NCBI GenBank assembly: GCA_021399435.1
Contig: JAJTUP010000101.1
Span: 62,001-126,000 of the forward strand
Reading direction: 5' to 3'
Source: Diaporthe sp. PMI_573
Taxonomy: Eukaryota; Ascomycota; Sordariomycetes; Diaporthales; Diaporthaceae
Length of the DNA: 64,000 nucleotides
The notes under the pieces are model-generated. The model ran no database searches. It was not told where the DNA came from and worked only from the letters and a program-made list of their open reading frames with translations. Both the position numbers and the translations under genes were made by a program. This document shows positions 46,293 to 57,051 of this stretch, piece by piece; position 1 is the stretch's first letter; each line of letters opens with the position of its first letter.

Positions 46293-46919
46293 CTATCGTA
46301 CTATAATCCCAGAATGATTAAAATGACCCTCAGCATTCTCACGCTTCCCCCCCCCCCCCACTTGACCTATGCACCATTTGAGGAAGATCCCAAATAGCAC
46401 CCCGGTGTGGTCACGGGCGTGCCACTCTTTCCACATAAACCCCTTGAGTTCGCCGAAATGCTCCTCTATCGGGTTAAGGTCCGGGGAGTACGGCGGGAGA
46501 AAGAGGAGCTGCGCGCCCGCTCCAGAACACATCTCCCTTATTTTCCATTCTCTGTAAAAGCTTGCATTATCCATCACTAGGACGGACCTTGGTTGCGGAA
46601 ACTTCCCGCAATGACGAAGGAGCTGTTTGATGAAATCCTCAAATATAGCATGGTCAGTTGAACCTTTAAAGACGCGCGACAACATGACCCCATCTTGAGT
46701 ATATGCTGATATAAACTGGTGCCTAACCTCGCGTTTGAAATCGGCAACATGAACCGGTGTAATACCTATCGGAGCCCATCCCGTCCGCCGTTGTGTTGTT
46801 AAGGGGTCGCACCCAGACTCGTCGATAAAGATCAAGTGATATAATCTATATTTTGATAGCTTGTAATGATGGCTAACCCGTCGCAAAAAGAGTATAGATA
46901 TCCCAAAGTAATTACTCAC
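46293..46919 (-). pseudogene. Tc1/mariner-like DDE transposase, 5'-truncated
   Basis: The minus strand encodes the whole catalytic core of a DDE_3 transposase. The first Asp is in 'FIDESGCD', the second in 'VLVMDNASFY', and the Glu in 'YSPDLNPIEEHFGELK', with the spacing of Tc1/mariner enzymes (second Asp to Glu about 34 residues). All three acidic residues are intact and there is no internal stop. The N-terminal helix-turn-helix part is missing, and the frame begins only at a GTG at 46919, so this copy is probably truncated. A run of 13 C on the plus strand (46347-46359) lies within the coding end and encodes glycines. No inverted repeats were found by eye. Confidence 0.8.
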
Positions 46920-47548
46920 ACACTAGAGACGGTAAGGGCGAGGAAGCTTAAATTATCAACCTTAGCCAGCGGTATAGAGAATAGCGCAGAGGATGCCGCC
47001 CCCTTGTCCGACTATAACGACGGCATAGATGCCAGCAGCTCTATGGACGCAGAGGAAGATGAAGGCAGCAATATTAAGTCCGACCCTTTCAACGTCACAG
47101 ACTACCTGGTGGATGCCAGTGATCCTAATGCAGCCAAGGATCTACCTCTTCCCCCACCATCTGCTGGTCGTATGCTTAATAGCTCTGTCCGCTCTAGACC
47201 TCCCCTGGCCGTGAAGCTGGCAGGATCGTATATATATACGCTTACTGCTTTTTCTTTCGGCACTATTGCTGCGTAGACAGGGTGGAAATAGCATGGGTTC
47301 AAATAACGCTGGCAGGGGTGCCCTACGGAGGGGCAACGGAGGGGCATTTAATTCAGACTTCCACAGCCACAGTTAGAACTCCTGAATTCAACACACGCTG
47401 GCAGATATAGCAGACGCGGTGGCGTTGGATATACTGAGAAAAATTATTAATCCGCCGGCGCACGTTGGTCTCATAGCGAACCAGAGCAGCCTTAGGCTTC
47501 TATGGATAAACAGAACTGCGGCAACAATTCGATAAAGTGTTTCAGAGC
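46920..47548 (+). other. Unassigned open frame region
   Basis: A plus-strand frame runs from 46866 to 47276 (136 codons). It is acidic, with SSMDAEEDEGSNIKSDPFN, and overlaps the 5' edge of the DDE transposase on the other strand. It may be a fragment of another element protein. I could not assign it. Confidence 0.3.
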
Positions 47549-48003
47549 TTATGATTTTACAATGTCCAAATAATGTCTAAGATACTTCAGTGGGGCCACT
47601 CGCTGCATTTTCCTCTGGCCCTTCTTTGAGATGTCCCTTGGCTGTATCTTCTTGTTTCTTGAACCCGGGAAACTCGCCGGGCCGTATACAATCGGCGGCG
47701 GGTAACTTTCTAGCTGTAAGATGTTAGTAACGCAGCTATGTTTGTCGCAAGAGCCCAGTCAGAACGTACTACTGCCGCACGCGGCGGCGGCCAGGATGCG
47801 TTATCGTTACTACTATAGATAAAGGTGCGGTAGTCCTTTCGGAAGATGGTGTAAACTTTGAATCCGCAAATTTCGTGCAGCTCATTCAGCTTCCTGACTA
47901 GGGTGGCGCGCCTCTTGATGCTCTTGAGCCTCAGTCTTTTCGCTTCTCTTGGGGACAATCGGGCTGGCGCGCTTGGGCCGGTAAGTGGGATAGGTTGCGG
48001 CAT
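47549..48003 (-). CDS. MADS-box-like small protein, two exons
   Basis: Exon 1 (48003-47770) and exon 2 (47713-47549) join in phase across a 56-nt intron with a GTACGT donor, a perfect TACTAAC branch site and a CAG acceptor, giving 132 residues. Residues 20-60 read 'KRLRLKSIKRRATLVRKLNE' followed by LHEICGFKVYTIFRKD. This is the basic helix and strand pattern of an SRF/MADS DNA-binding domain, shortened at its N-terminus. The rest, from SWPPPRAAV onward, is proline-rich then basic (GSRNKKIQPRD). Fungal genomes hold families of such short MADS-like proteins. It may bind DNA, but the usual N-terminal arm is reduced, so function is uncertain. No damage is seen. Confidence 0.6.
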
Positions 48004-49038
48004 TGCGGCGAGAGTAATGTGGAGGTCGATGTTATCTACTATCCAACCCGAGAGTAGGTGGAAAGAAGACCACTTACTTATACGCTATACGTTTCGCAGA
48101 TCACTAGTTATAAATATGATTTTATAGCTATCCACGCAGTGGTAAGCTGTATCCAGGTTTTGGGCTAGGCCAAATTAATAAAAGAGAAAAAGAGTTGTTT
48201 TATGACATCTGGAGGGGCCGGGCCCCCCAAGCCAAAGGCTTGTAAGGATAGTGTATACAGTACTTCGGCAAAGGTCTGTGCTCTGGCTGCGGCGCCGCTT
48301 GCCGGGCTCCTGGCTACCTCTATTCATCAGCTATATCCAATATCAAGCTCGCCGTCTTCAAACGGTCTAGCAGTCTTTCCTCAGCCTGCTCTAGCTGATC
48401 CTCCACATACTCCTGGAGTTCGATCTTCACCCCGTCTATACGATCATCTAGCTTGACATCAATCAACCTGTCCGTGTAGTCCTGTACTCGCTCGATCTCC
48501 TCGTCCAACTCGTCCTTGCTACATACATTCGGAAACCCGAGCTCGCCCTGTAGTTGCTGTATGTGCTCCTCCATGCGCTTCTCGATATGAGTGATGATGT
48601 CTAACCTCATCTGCCTCAGCTCGTCCCGGAGGAAATCACGATCCTTCTGTCGTTGTTGCGCCATCACATGTTCCACTATGCGATTGCACATCCCCTCAAG
48701 GTCCTCGTCGTCTCCACTACCTCGACGCCGTTTTGGGGGGTTAGGCTGGTCTCCATCTGGTTTCGTAGCTATTGCGGTGGTATTAGCAGTGCAGCCAGTC
48801 AAGAGACAGGTGGGCCTCTTACCTGCTTTAGAGGGGGGGGAGGCTCGAGTTTGTCGTATGGTGGTGGCAAAGCGGTGCTGAGTGGAAGATCATTAGAGCC
48901 CCTGAGTACCTTGCCACCCTTGCCAGCGTACAGTCCTGATGGAGCTACGCAGTGGGCAAGAGCATTCAAGCCCGGGTCGGCGACCGCAGTGCACAGGTTC
49001 TCCAGCAGTGTTTCGGGTAGAGAATTACCCGCAATATA

Positions 49039-49117
49039 CCATGCACCACCACCATCCGGCACACCCCACCATCCGGCACAGCCAAATTTGCCGCCACCCA
49101 CCAAAACTCAACAACTT
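49039..49117 (+). repeat. Left terminal inverted repeat
   Basis: This 79-bp repeat matches the reverse complement of 51170-51248 at every position I checked. It contains two tandem ccaccatccggcaca motifs, a possible transposase-binding subrepeat. Confidence 0.93.
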
Positions 49118-49334
49118 GACTTACACATTACTCGACCATTAGTGAGGGTATCCAGAATCTAAATAAACACGTAGATAGAGAAATGGCAATTAAGCTTAGC
49201 GGTTTTTTCAAATTTTAGCGGGGCACCCTTACCGCCTAATTCTGCCTGTTTGTAAACAAACCTAGATGCGAGATCGAGGATGCGTTTTTGCCATCAGGTC
49301 CTCACCTATATAGCCACCTAAATCGCTAACCACG

Positions 49335-51092
49335 ATGCCTCTAAAGACGTATACCGAGGAGGATGTAGCTAATGCCTTATTTGATATATCTAACAATAGG
49401 TTTTCTTTAAATAAAGCTTCTCAGAAGTATAATGTGCCGCTATTTACCTTTTTCGGAAGGCAAAATGGCCGGGCATTAAAAAGCGACCCCGAAGCCCAAC
49501 CAGCCTATAGCCGACTATTAATTGCTCAAGAAGACAAGCTTATTAAGTAAATTTTACGCCAAGAAAGGCTTGGGTTTACTCTAAGCTATTCTTAGGTCAA
49601 AATAGTGGTTTCTTTACTTCTCGCAGAAATCGGTAATGAGAAGCTAGTTGGCATTCACTAGATTAAACAGTTTATTAAGCGCCGGCCTAAAGTTTACACC
49701 AAAGTTAGGCGTAAACAAGAGGCACTATGTTTCCATAAATTTACCTCGAAGGCAGTCAATTAGTATTTCGACATCCGAGAGGGCGAATATAGGTGGGTGA
49801 AGCCGAGCCTTATAGTTAATGTTAATAAAGCCGGCTTAATGGCAGGATTTGGTACGAGATCTTTGTCTAATTAAGCCACAACTAATAGATCTAACTAATT
49901 ATATATAGGACTTGATTCCCTAGTTGTGGGAACCTCTAATACAAAGAAGGCGATAGTTAAATGCGACCAGTCTAGGTGGTGGTTTACCATAATTAAGAGC
50001 ATCACAGCCACCGGCAAAGTCCTTAACCCAGGAATTATTTTCAAGGGAAAAGAACTACAAGAATAGTGGTTTATCAAACAATTTCGTCAATCAGTACCTT
50101 CTTGGTACTTTATTACATCCCTAAACGGTTAGATAAATAATTAAATAGGCGTGGCGTGGCTACAGTAAGTTTTTTTGCCGCAGATAAATAACCGCCGCGA
50201 AGATAATTCAGATGCTATTCTTTTAATCCTTGATGGCCATTTTAGCCATATAACTGTAGGTGTAAAAGCCAGGATTGGCGGAATTAAGACTAATTGATAC
50301 TAATAATTTCCGCAGGATGAGTTCATAACTATTTGCTTTCAAAATAACATCTTCTGCTGCTATTTACCGGCCTATTATTCTCATGAGCTTTAGCCATTAG
50401 ATAACGGAGTCTTTAATACAGTTAAAAGTTACTATTGTGACCTTCTAGGTATGTAGTAGTTGCTTATAGATTCGGCGCCTGTGGATAAAATCAACTTTAT
50501 CAAAGTACTTACCGTGGCATGCAAAAAAGGATTTACTAAGCGGAATATTAAGTCTACATAGCGTATAACTGGTAATTAGCTAATTAGTCGTTTAAAGGCT
50601 CTTACATACCCAGAATATAACAAGGATAAAGAAAAACGGCATGCTGAGTGAAAGCTAGAATCTGACGATAAGATGCTAAAGTCTAGGTGAGATATCATGA
50701 ACCTCGCTGGCGCCAATCCTACGGCGGTAGACTAGTGTAAATTCAGGAAGATAGGCCTTGTATTTGATGCTAAACAAGCCGAGTTAATACTTGCTAACTA
50801 CAGAATTCAAGAGTTAGAAGCTTAAATTAAGCGTATAAGGGCTAAGAAACGAAAAGCTATCCCTAACCCTAACCAGAGGTTCATACAGTTAGGGGATATC
50901 ATGGGTGGCGAGAGAAAGGCTGGGAATGCCCTCATTGGAGAAATTATGGTGCTAGAAGAAGAACCTGCTGCTGAAATTGAAGTAGTGGCGGAGAGCATAG
51001 ATGACGAAGAGGAGGTTGAAAACGACCTGCCTCCGGAGGTGTGTACTCGCGTGGGAAGGGTTACAAGGGTACCAAAAAGATACACAGATTGA
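49335..51092 (+). pseudogene. Pogo/Fot1-like transposase with lost catalytic Asp
   Basis: The start ATG at 49335 leads into an HTH_psq domain ('YTEEDVANALFDISNNRFSL', 'KYNVPLFTFFGR'), then a CENP-B-like HTH ('FIKRRPKVYTK') and the DDE_1 core. The core begins VNVNKAGLMAGFG, where the family has NVDEAG, so the first catalytic Asp reads Asn and the next Glu reads Lys, both G-to-A changes. Further on are 'LILDGHFSH' with the second Asp, and 'LPAYYSHEL*PLDNGVF'. The C-terminus ends KRYTD. About fifteen premature stops occur. The size, about 585 codons, fits the family. It cannot make an active enzyme. Confidence 0.9.
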
Positions 51093-51169
51093 AAGAGCTT
51101 CTTCTGAGCTTTCTTTTAATGTACGAATAATTTGTATAAGTAAACAATTGAAGTGGTGATGGCTTCATA

Positions 51170-51248
51170 AAGTTGTTGAGTTTTGGTGGGTGGCGGCAAA
51201 TTTGGCTGTGCCGGATGGTGGGGTGTGCCGGATGGTGGTGGTGCATGG
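51170..51248 (-). repeat. Right terminal inverted repeat
   Basis: Reverse complement of the left repeat at 49039-49117, including both tandem ccggatggtgg motifs. The flanking TA is at 51249-51250. Confidence 0.93.
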
Positions 51249-51620
51249 TATACGGTCCAGGACGTGGCTCGGGAGAGAAGCTTCAGCGCGTCCAGCCTTT
51301 CACCGTGACCTTTTTGCTTTGTGGGCGTCAAGGGGGCCGAGGGTACAATCATATCAGCAGGCTTGCTCAGGCCGAAATGCAGGCAGACCAAGCCAGCACT
51401 ATCTTCCTGCCCTATCTCCTCTAGTGCCCTAGGCAAGCCATCACAGATCAAGAATATAATGCAGTCACCATAAAGATAGAGGTATATCGACGTCCTCTCG
51501 TTAGGAAAGGACTTCAGGTCCACACAGGCTCAAACTTGGAAGAGGGCAGATAGAGAGGTTGGGTCAAAGTAGATCTCGAGATAAATTTGGCGCAAAGGCT
51601 CTAGGTCGCTTTAGAGAAAC

Positions 51621-52381
51621 TACAATTAGCCATCCGCACCGCGCCATAAAACTACAGCCAGCATTAATAGTTAAATCTTGGAGGTAGACAATGCATCGAC
51701 CATTACAGGTCGCTTCAGAGCCTATAACTATACAGATAGTCGTCAGCGTCGGTTCACAAAGATACACCTACATGACGAGGCCCCAGTTGCAACGCAAAGC
51801 ATATCTAAAAGGCAAAGCCCCCTGTCTGCTAAACAGGTTCCCACCCTCCCAGGCTTTAAGCACCGAGCAGCCTCGACTCCAGATTCGGTGGCAACAGAGA
51901 ACAGAACCCGCAAACCGCGCGCAATGATGTCCAGAGAGGCCAGTCCAACGCCCCCAGGCGACTCGGAGTGCCCTCGCAAGCCCCTTCCCACACCCAGACC
52001 TACTCAACACCAGAAGTATTAAGTCTAGGGTCTGTCGCTTGGTAGTGGGCGGCGGAAGACGCACCCCCCTGGAAGACCACAATGTGCTATGCGGTTCTGA
52101 CTAGCATTGTGCAGTTTGCGCCCAGTCCTCCACTTGAGTGGATACTTTGAACTGACCCTGTTGCTGTTGTATTAATGAGGGTCAGTTAAGGTGAGGATAA
52201 GGATGAGTGAAGGTGATGTTGAGGAAAGAAGTGGTCATGAGGAGAAGTGGTTAGAAGAGACCTTTTTAACTGGTGGTTGGTTTACAAGCTAAACTTTTTA
52301 AGGGTTAGGCTGTTGTCCCTTTGGCAAGTGCCAAGCCATCCCTGACACTAGGCCTAAACACTCGAATTCGGCTATGTGCTA
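51621..52381. other. No confirmed gene
   Basis: A plus-strand frame at 51678-52022 has a serine/proline-rich end (ASPTPPGDSECPRKPLP) and could be the tail of a lost gene. A minus-strand frame overlaps it. Neither has a domain. The N-terminal exon of the coiled-coil gene may reach into this stretch. Confidence 0.35.
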
Positions 52382-52486
52382 GCGTGGCGTGCACGCCGGG
52401 AGATGAGTTTGGTGGCCGTGAGTTGATTTTTTGGGCTGTTTTAAGACCCTAACTTCGTACCTCTGCATTCCCCTTATTTCTTACCC
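52382..52486 (+). repeat. Dispersed repeat, partial copy B
   Basis: A fragment of about 105 bp matches the interior of copies A and C, including gatgagtttggtggccgtga and gattttttgggctgttttaa. Both ends of the long repeat are missing here. Confidence 0.85.
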
Positions 52487-52767
52487 ATCTTGTACTTCAG
52501 AACTACCGCTTAAATCGGAATAGTTTTCTGCGAGGTAGGTTTTTGTAAGCTTTCAGCTGCGGGGTAGTTTGCGCCTTTGGGCGTGAGGCAGGTGATTTTG
52601 TGTAGCTCGACTTCAGCTGGTAATTAGCGTGTCAAAGCTGAACACACTCCCCGAAGAGTTGCTTTGCGTATAAAGTAGTGTCCTCTTGGCCAGTCTCCTC
52701 TTCATTTTTCCTCCGTCACCTACTCAATTACTCTGCCGCTGTCTCTTGACTGCAATTGCGGACCACG

Positions 52768-54870
52768 ATGTCGACCAGGTTACCAAATAGCCGAGGGTGC
52801 GTATCTGGGCATGCTGATGGCAGAGCCGGTCCGGAGCCGCGTCCCGGATTCATGATATCAACCCTCAACCTGAGCCGGTCAGCCACAAATGGCTGCCTTT
52901 GGTGTAAAATCTATTGGGAGGCCCTCAAACGCATTTTTGGAAACTTGCGGCCCGAAGATCAGAAATTCATTTACTGGAGATACGAAGGCGAAAGCTTTTT
53001 TGAGCCTTGGTGCCCAGGGAACTTCAAGATACAGGTCTATATCCAAAGTCAGTTACATATTCCGCTCGTGAATATGATTTGAACTAATGTATTTCGCCAA
53101 GATTCCCAGGGAGATCCGACTGAAGACCTCATTTGCCGATTTCCTACCAGGAACGTCCTTAGCAACAAGACGGATTCGGAGGCCACCTTGAGACAGATCA
53201 TCAAGTGGCGAGATGGATGTGCTGATGGCCATCGAGACTGTGCTTCTGAGAGGCCGGATGTCCCGCTCCCGACGCGATGTATCGACGTCAGGGATGAGAA
53301 GATCATCCGTGTTGTCGAGCCTGGAGGTAGTAGTGGAAAGTATATGTGTCTCTCGCACCAGTGGGGGAAAGAGGGCATGCCGCTAAAACTAACCAAAGAT
53401 ACCAGAGATGAGCTTTATTCTGGTATAAATGCTGCCGACCTGCCCGCTACTTTTCGTGATGCTGTAGGCATCACGAAGCGACTTGGTTGCGATTATCTTT
53501 GGATCGACTCTCTTTGCATAGTGCAAGACGACATGGATGACTGGGACAAAGAAGCTGCGAACATGGCATCGATATACTCCAGGAGTGTGCTCATGATCGC
53601 CGCTGCTGCCGCCACTGGTCCGAGAGACGGACTTTTCAGGTCTCCCGTTGCCCAATTCACAGATATTTCACCACTTCAGATGGCTCAATCAGGACTACCT
53701 TTCTCGGTGTACGTCCGACGTGAACCTCGATTTCAGGTGGGCCACCTGACCAAGGACCAGGAACACGGCTTACTGGATCGTGGTTGGGTTCTGCAGGAAC
53801 GGCTCCTCTCACCACGAGTGGTCTTCTTCGGGGTCAACGAGATTTCCTGGGAGTGCATGTCATGCGAGGCATGCTCTTGTGAGCCAGTATTGAGCCCATA
53901 CAAGGTGCAGAAATACTCTCCTAGAGCACCTATGAACCCCAAGGCTGCGTTTTGCCAAGCCTCTGGAAGAGTAGGAGAAGAGCAAGACACGAACGACGAA
54001 CGGCTCCCTGCAGCGTGGCACAACGTAGTCAATGCATACACCGGGCTTCGCTTGACCAAGGCTCCAGATATTTTTCCTGCTCTAGCCGGGTTGGCACGGC
54101 AGGTCAAAGAAGCACGGAAAGGTGACCGATACATTGCCGGCCTGTGGGAACTGACGATCATGCAAGATCTTCTATGGAGAAGACGCACGTTGGGAGACTG
54201 GAACCAGTCTATCTGGAGTGACCATTACGACCTGCAGAACTGCTTCGACGGGGGAGATCAGGGCAAGCCGGATTTCGAACAGAAATTGATGGATCAGAAC
54301 CTGTCTGAGATCAGAATTGAGAGAGATCTCCAGCGCAGACTGGCACCTTCATGGTCTTGGGCATCACTTCACACGCAGATTGAGTACGACAAAGAGACGA
54401 ACTCGCTTCACTTCAACATGGTCGATCTTGAGCTAGCAGAAATGGTCGAAGATAACTGCGTCCACAAGAACATCTATGGTGAGCTGCAAAATTCGGAAAA
54501 TGCATTTATTAGCATCAGGGGGAGAATGGTTGCGGTGGAACTGAGGAGTGTGAAGGTTGGGGGCAGCTATGAGTTTCGTCTCATTTCGAATGGCTGTGTC
54601 ATGCCTTTCTCGGAGACAGACACGGGCATGCGATTTCGAGGAAGCCCTCTCAAAGACGGCGCCAGACTATGTTGTCTCCTAATCGCTACCGGCAAGGTCG
54701 AGGGAAAACTGCACATGAGAAAGGAACTCGGGCTTGTGCTAATCGCCGAAGAAGGCGGGACGGAGACTTGCTATAAACGTGTCGGCATGTTCTCTCACAC
54801 TTACAAAATCGGGAAGGAATCATCAATTTTTGACGACGTGAGAAGTAACAGTTTGGTTAAATTAATCTGA
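52768..54870 (+). CDS. HET-domain (heterokaryon incompatibility) protein
   Basis: Exon 1 (52768-53067, from ATG) joins exon 2 (53110-54870) in phase across a 42-nt intron with a GTGAAT donor, an ACTAAT branch and a CAG acceptor, giving 686 residues. The HET domain starts at about residue 178 with YMCLSHQWG. It has the conserved 'LPATFRDAVGITKRLGCDYL' and 'WIDSLCIVQDDMDDW' blocks, then 'ANMASIYSRSVLMIAAAAA', 'RGWVLQERLLSPRVVFF' and, further on, 'APSWSWASLHTQIEY'. These are the landmarks of fungal HET proteins that trigger cell death after non-self fusion or act in fungal immunity. The full length is undamaged. There is no NACHT or repeat domain, so partner recognition must come from elsewhere. 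Confidence 0.92.
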
Positions 54871-57051
54871 GATAAGGGGGAACCTGCGTCAGCAAGGCCG
54901 GTGATTTAGCTGGAGGATTTTTCCCTTTACGTACTCGCTTACATCACTTAGTCGTTCAGCCTTCAAGTAGTCTGCAATTGATATGAAATATCGATGGTGG
55001 AGTACATCAGAGCTAGAAGATTGACTGAATGTGCAATATAGCACCGAACTGGCATATTTAGATCTTGATACATGGACATGCGAACGGCATGTGCACTACA
55101 CACACCTCTGCCCTCGTGCACCGCTTCATTTTCTACTACAAGAGTGTTGAAGAGGTTGAGATCACGAATCCAGACGACAATTAATGCCAGGTGATAGCAG
55201 CGAATTTAGTGCCACATCACAGGCCGAGCTGGATGACCGCGCTGACCAGCAGTGTTCTGAGGCTACAGCTAGAGCGACGGTGAACCCCACAAGGGAAGGG
55301 AAGATTTATCCAGGGGATACACTCAAACGCCAGCGATTCCTCCTCAGTTCCCATGAATGCGCCCTGGATAACAGTCTTGAATCGGGCTTCTCAGGCGCAA
55401 AGCCCTGGAACTAGCTCTGTCGAGCCAGGGAGAGCCAATGCCTGAGCGCACGAGGCGCATATCCAGAACGAGATTTTCAGTTGTCCTGTGACAGAGTCTT
55501 GGAAGGGGCAGATGCCGAATTATTCTGCGCTCCTGGTAGTTGTGGGTGCACAACAGTCATAAAGGAGGTCCTGAGGCTGCCATGAGACTAAGAATTACAC
55601 TGTTGTGGTAGTCGGAAGCATCTCCGATCGTCTGTTTGCTCCAGGCATTAGCCACTGCGAAGGTGTTCGTAGTCCTTGGGCTATTGGTCAGGTGGTAAAG
55701 CAAGGCGCCGCGACCCAGGTCACATTGATCCACAGACAGGATGTTCAGAACCACTCGGCGATTGTGCACGGCATCAAGAAGGACATCAAATTCAAGAGCC
55801 CGGCAGTAAGGAGATGAAGTTGAGAGCCAGTGGTGTTATGTCTGAAAATCCTAACGCAAGTGCTGATAATAGGGCGGAATAGCTAATTGTACTTGTTTAA
55901 GTGTCCTATAATTGGCCTTGGGTGGTCCAAACAAATCCTCTAAAGCGTTCTTTGCTCTCTATTAACAACGGCATATAAGGCTTGTGTACCGAATCATATG
56001 CTTGCATTGCTTCCTTGTAGAAAGACTGCTATAGAGAGGTCTTTGAAATAGCAACGGAGGACGCATGTCAGAGGGCTGAGTCCACTATTAAGGTATGAAT
56101 GCTAGAGTTATGGTGTCTATCTCTAATGAAACCAGTTACTGACAAATCCCATAGTATGTAGTCCGCTTCGACTTTGGACTAACTGGACCTGTAGTCATAT
56201 CATGGGATCTATGTTTACTTGGGCTGAACCGAAGGCAACTACATCCTTGCCTTGACGTCCATGTTCAGCACTGTGGTATCACTTTGCTTTTGGACGGTTG
56301 TGTGACAGATGTCGCATCGCTGTTATCCGACGTCAATGCTACGTGATACCCTCTATTATTAGCAACAACGTGTTTTCCACAACACCTCATCCACGTTTGA
56401 CAGCCTCCAGGCTCTTTGCTTGCTTGCATAGGTATGGCGTTATATAGTTAAAGGCAAACGTTGTCTTCTCTGACTGGTGCTAGGGTGCTTGGCCGCTATA
56501 GTTGTCATCGTTGTTCTTCTTATCTCCGCTATTAGGCCCTTAGAGGACGGCTGCGCTTTAGTCTTTCATCCACGAACCGTCCAACGGCAATCTCTGTTTG
56601 CAACATCTGGCAAGCAACTGATGTCTGGAACTTGACCTCTCACAATGTACAGTTATTCCTTTCGATATCGTGTAGCCCAAGAATTCTGATCATTTTTAGG
56701 CTATTTGGGTAATTTCCATTTCGCCCGCCTCGCTCGGCCCATTATAAGTTGGCCATTTCTAGTTACCTTTTTCTTTTCATTCTATAGTATCCGTCCCAGC
56801 TTAAGTTGTCCCACGGGGTGTTTTCTGTCTAAAAGAAACATGTCCAAAATACCTAGTATCATATAGAATATAGAGGAGCCTTGAAAATAGAGAAAAATTC
56901 AAGAAGAGACTGTGGCGATCCATTTTTCACACAACAACGCTTCCAGCCTAAATTTAATAACATTATAGGTCCCGACCATAGTCCAACGCGCCATTCGCTT
57001 GAATTTTTTTCAAACTTGGTCAAACTTGTACTAAAATATACAAAATTCGTA
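54871..57051. other. Gene-poor stretch
   Basis: Short frames at 55184-55414 and 55605-55882 have no domain. 56.0-56.85 kb is intergenic-like. A sequence of AT-rich, poly-T character (gaatttttttcaaa) lies just beyond the 3' end of the next minus-strand gene. I see no repeats shared with the rest of the window. Confidence 0.45.

Larger units (their letters stand above)
49039..51248 (+). mobile_element. Pogo/Fot1-like DNA transposon, complete with TIRs
   Basis: A 2,210-bp element is bounded by perfect 79-bp terminal inverted repeats and by TA duplications at 49037-49038 and 51249-51250, the target site of the Tc1/mariner/pogo superfamily. Its ends read ccatgcaccacc and ggtggtgcatgg. It contains one transposase gene on the plus strand, which is ruined by nonsense codons. 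It sits inside the coiled-coil gene on the opposite strand. Confidence 0.93.
48320..51620 (-). pseudogene. Coiled-coil protein gene (family member 2) split by a transposon
   Basis: The gene reads leftward. Its N-terminal half (51620-51251) has 'DLKSFPNERTSIYLYLYGD' and 'LICDGLPRALEEIGQ', then is cut by a 2,210-bp element. Removing the element and one TA restores W-T-V-Y-I-A-G-N in frame. The gene resumes at 49038 with SLPETLLENLC, 'GLYAGKGGKVLRG' and a PPPP linker, then an intron starting GTAAGA. The last exon (48320 to about 48750) has a KRRR motif and a long coiled coil. Stops at about 51538 and 51611 show additional damage near the start. The layout equals that of the pseudogene at 9472-10675. 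The function is not known to me. Confidence 0.75.

Noticed and set aside
46347..46359. Poly-C tract as an rDNA or assembly gap marker
   Set aside because: It falls within the end of the transposase frame and encodes glycines; there is no rRNA-like sequence nearby.
48653..49162. Plus-strand frame of 169 codons
   Set aside because: It is antisense to the coiled-coil gene and runs into the transposon TIR, so it is a shadow of those features.
50864..50880. Telomere-like ccctaaccctaacc
   Set aside because: There are only two units and they lie inside the coding region of the pogo-like transposase (NPNQR), so this is chance.
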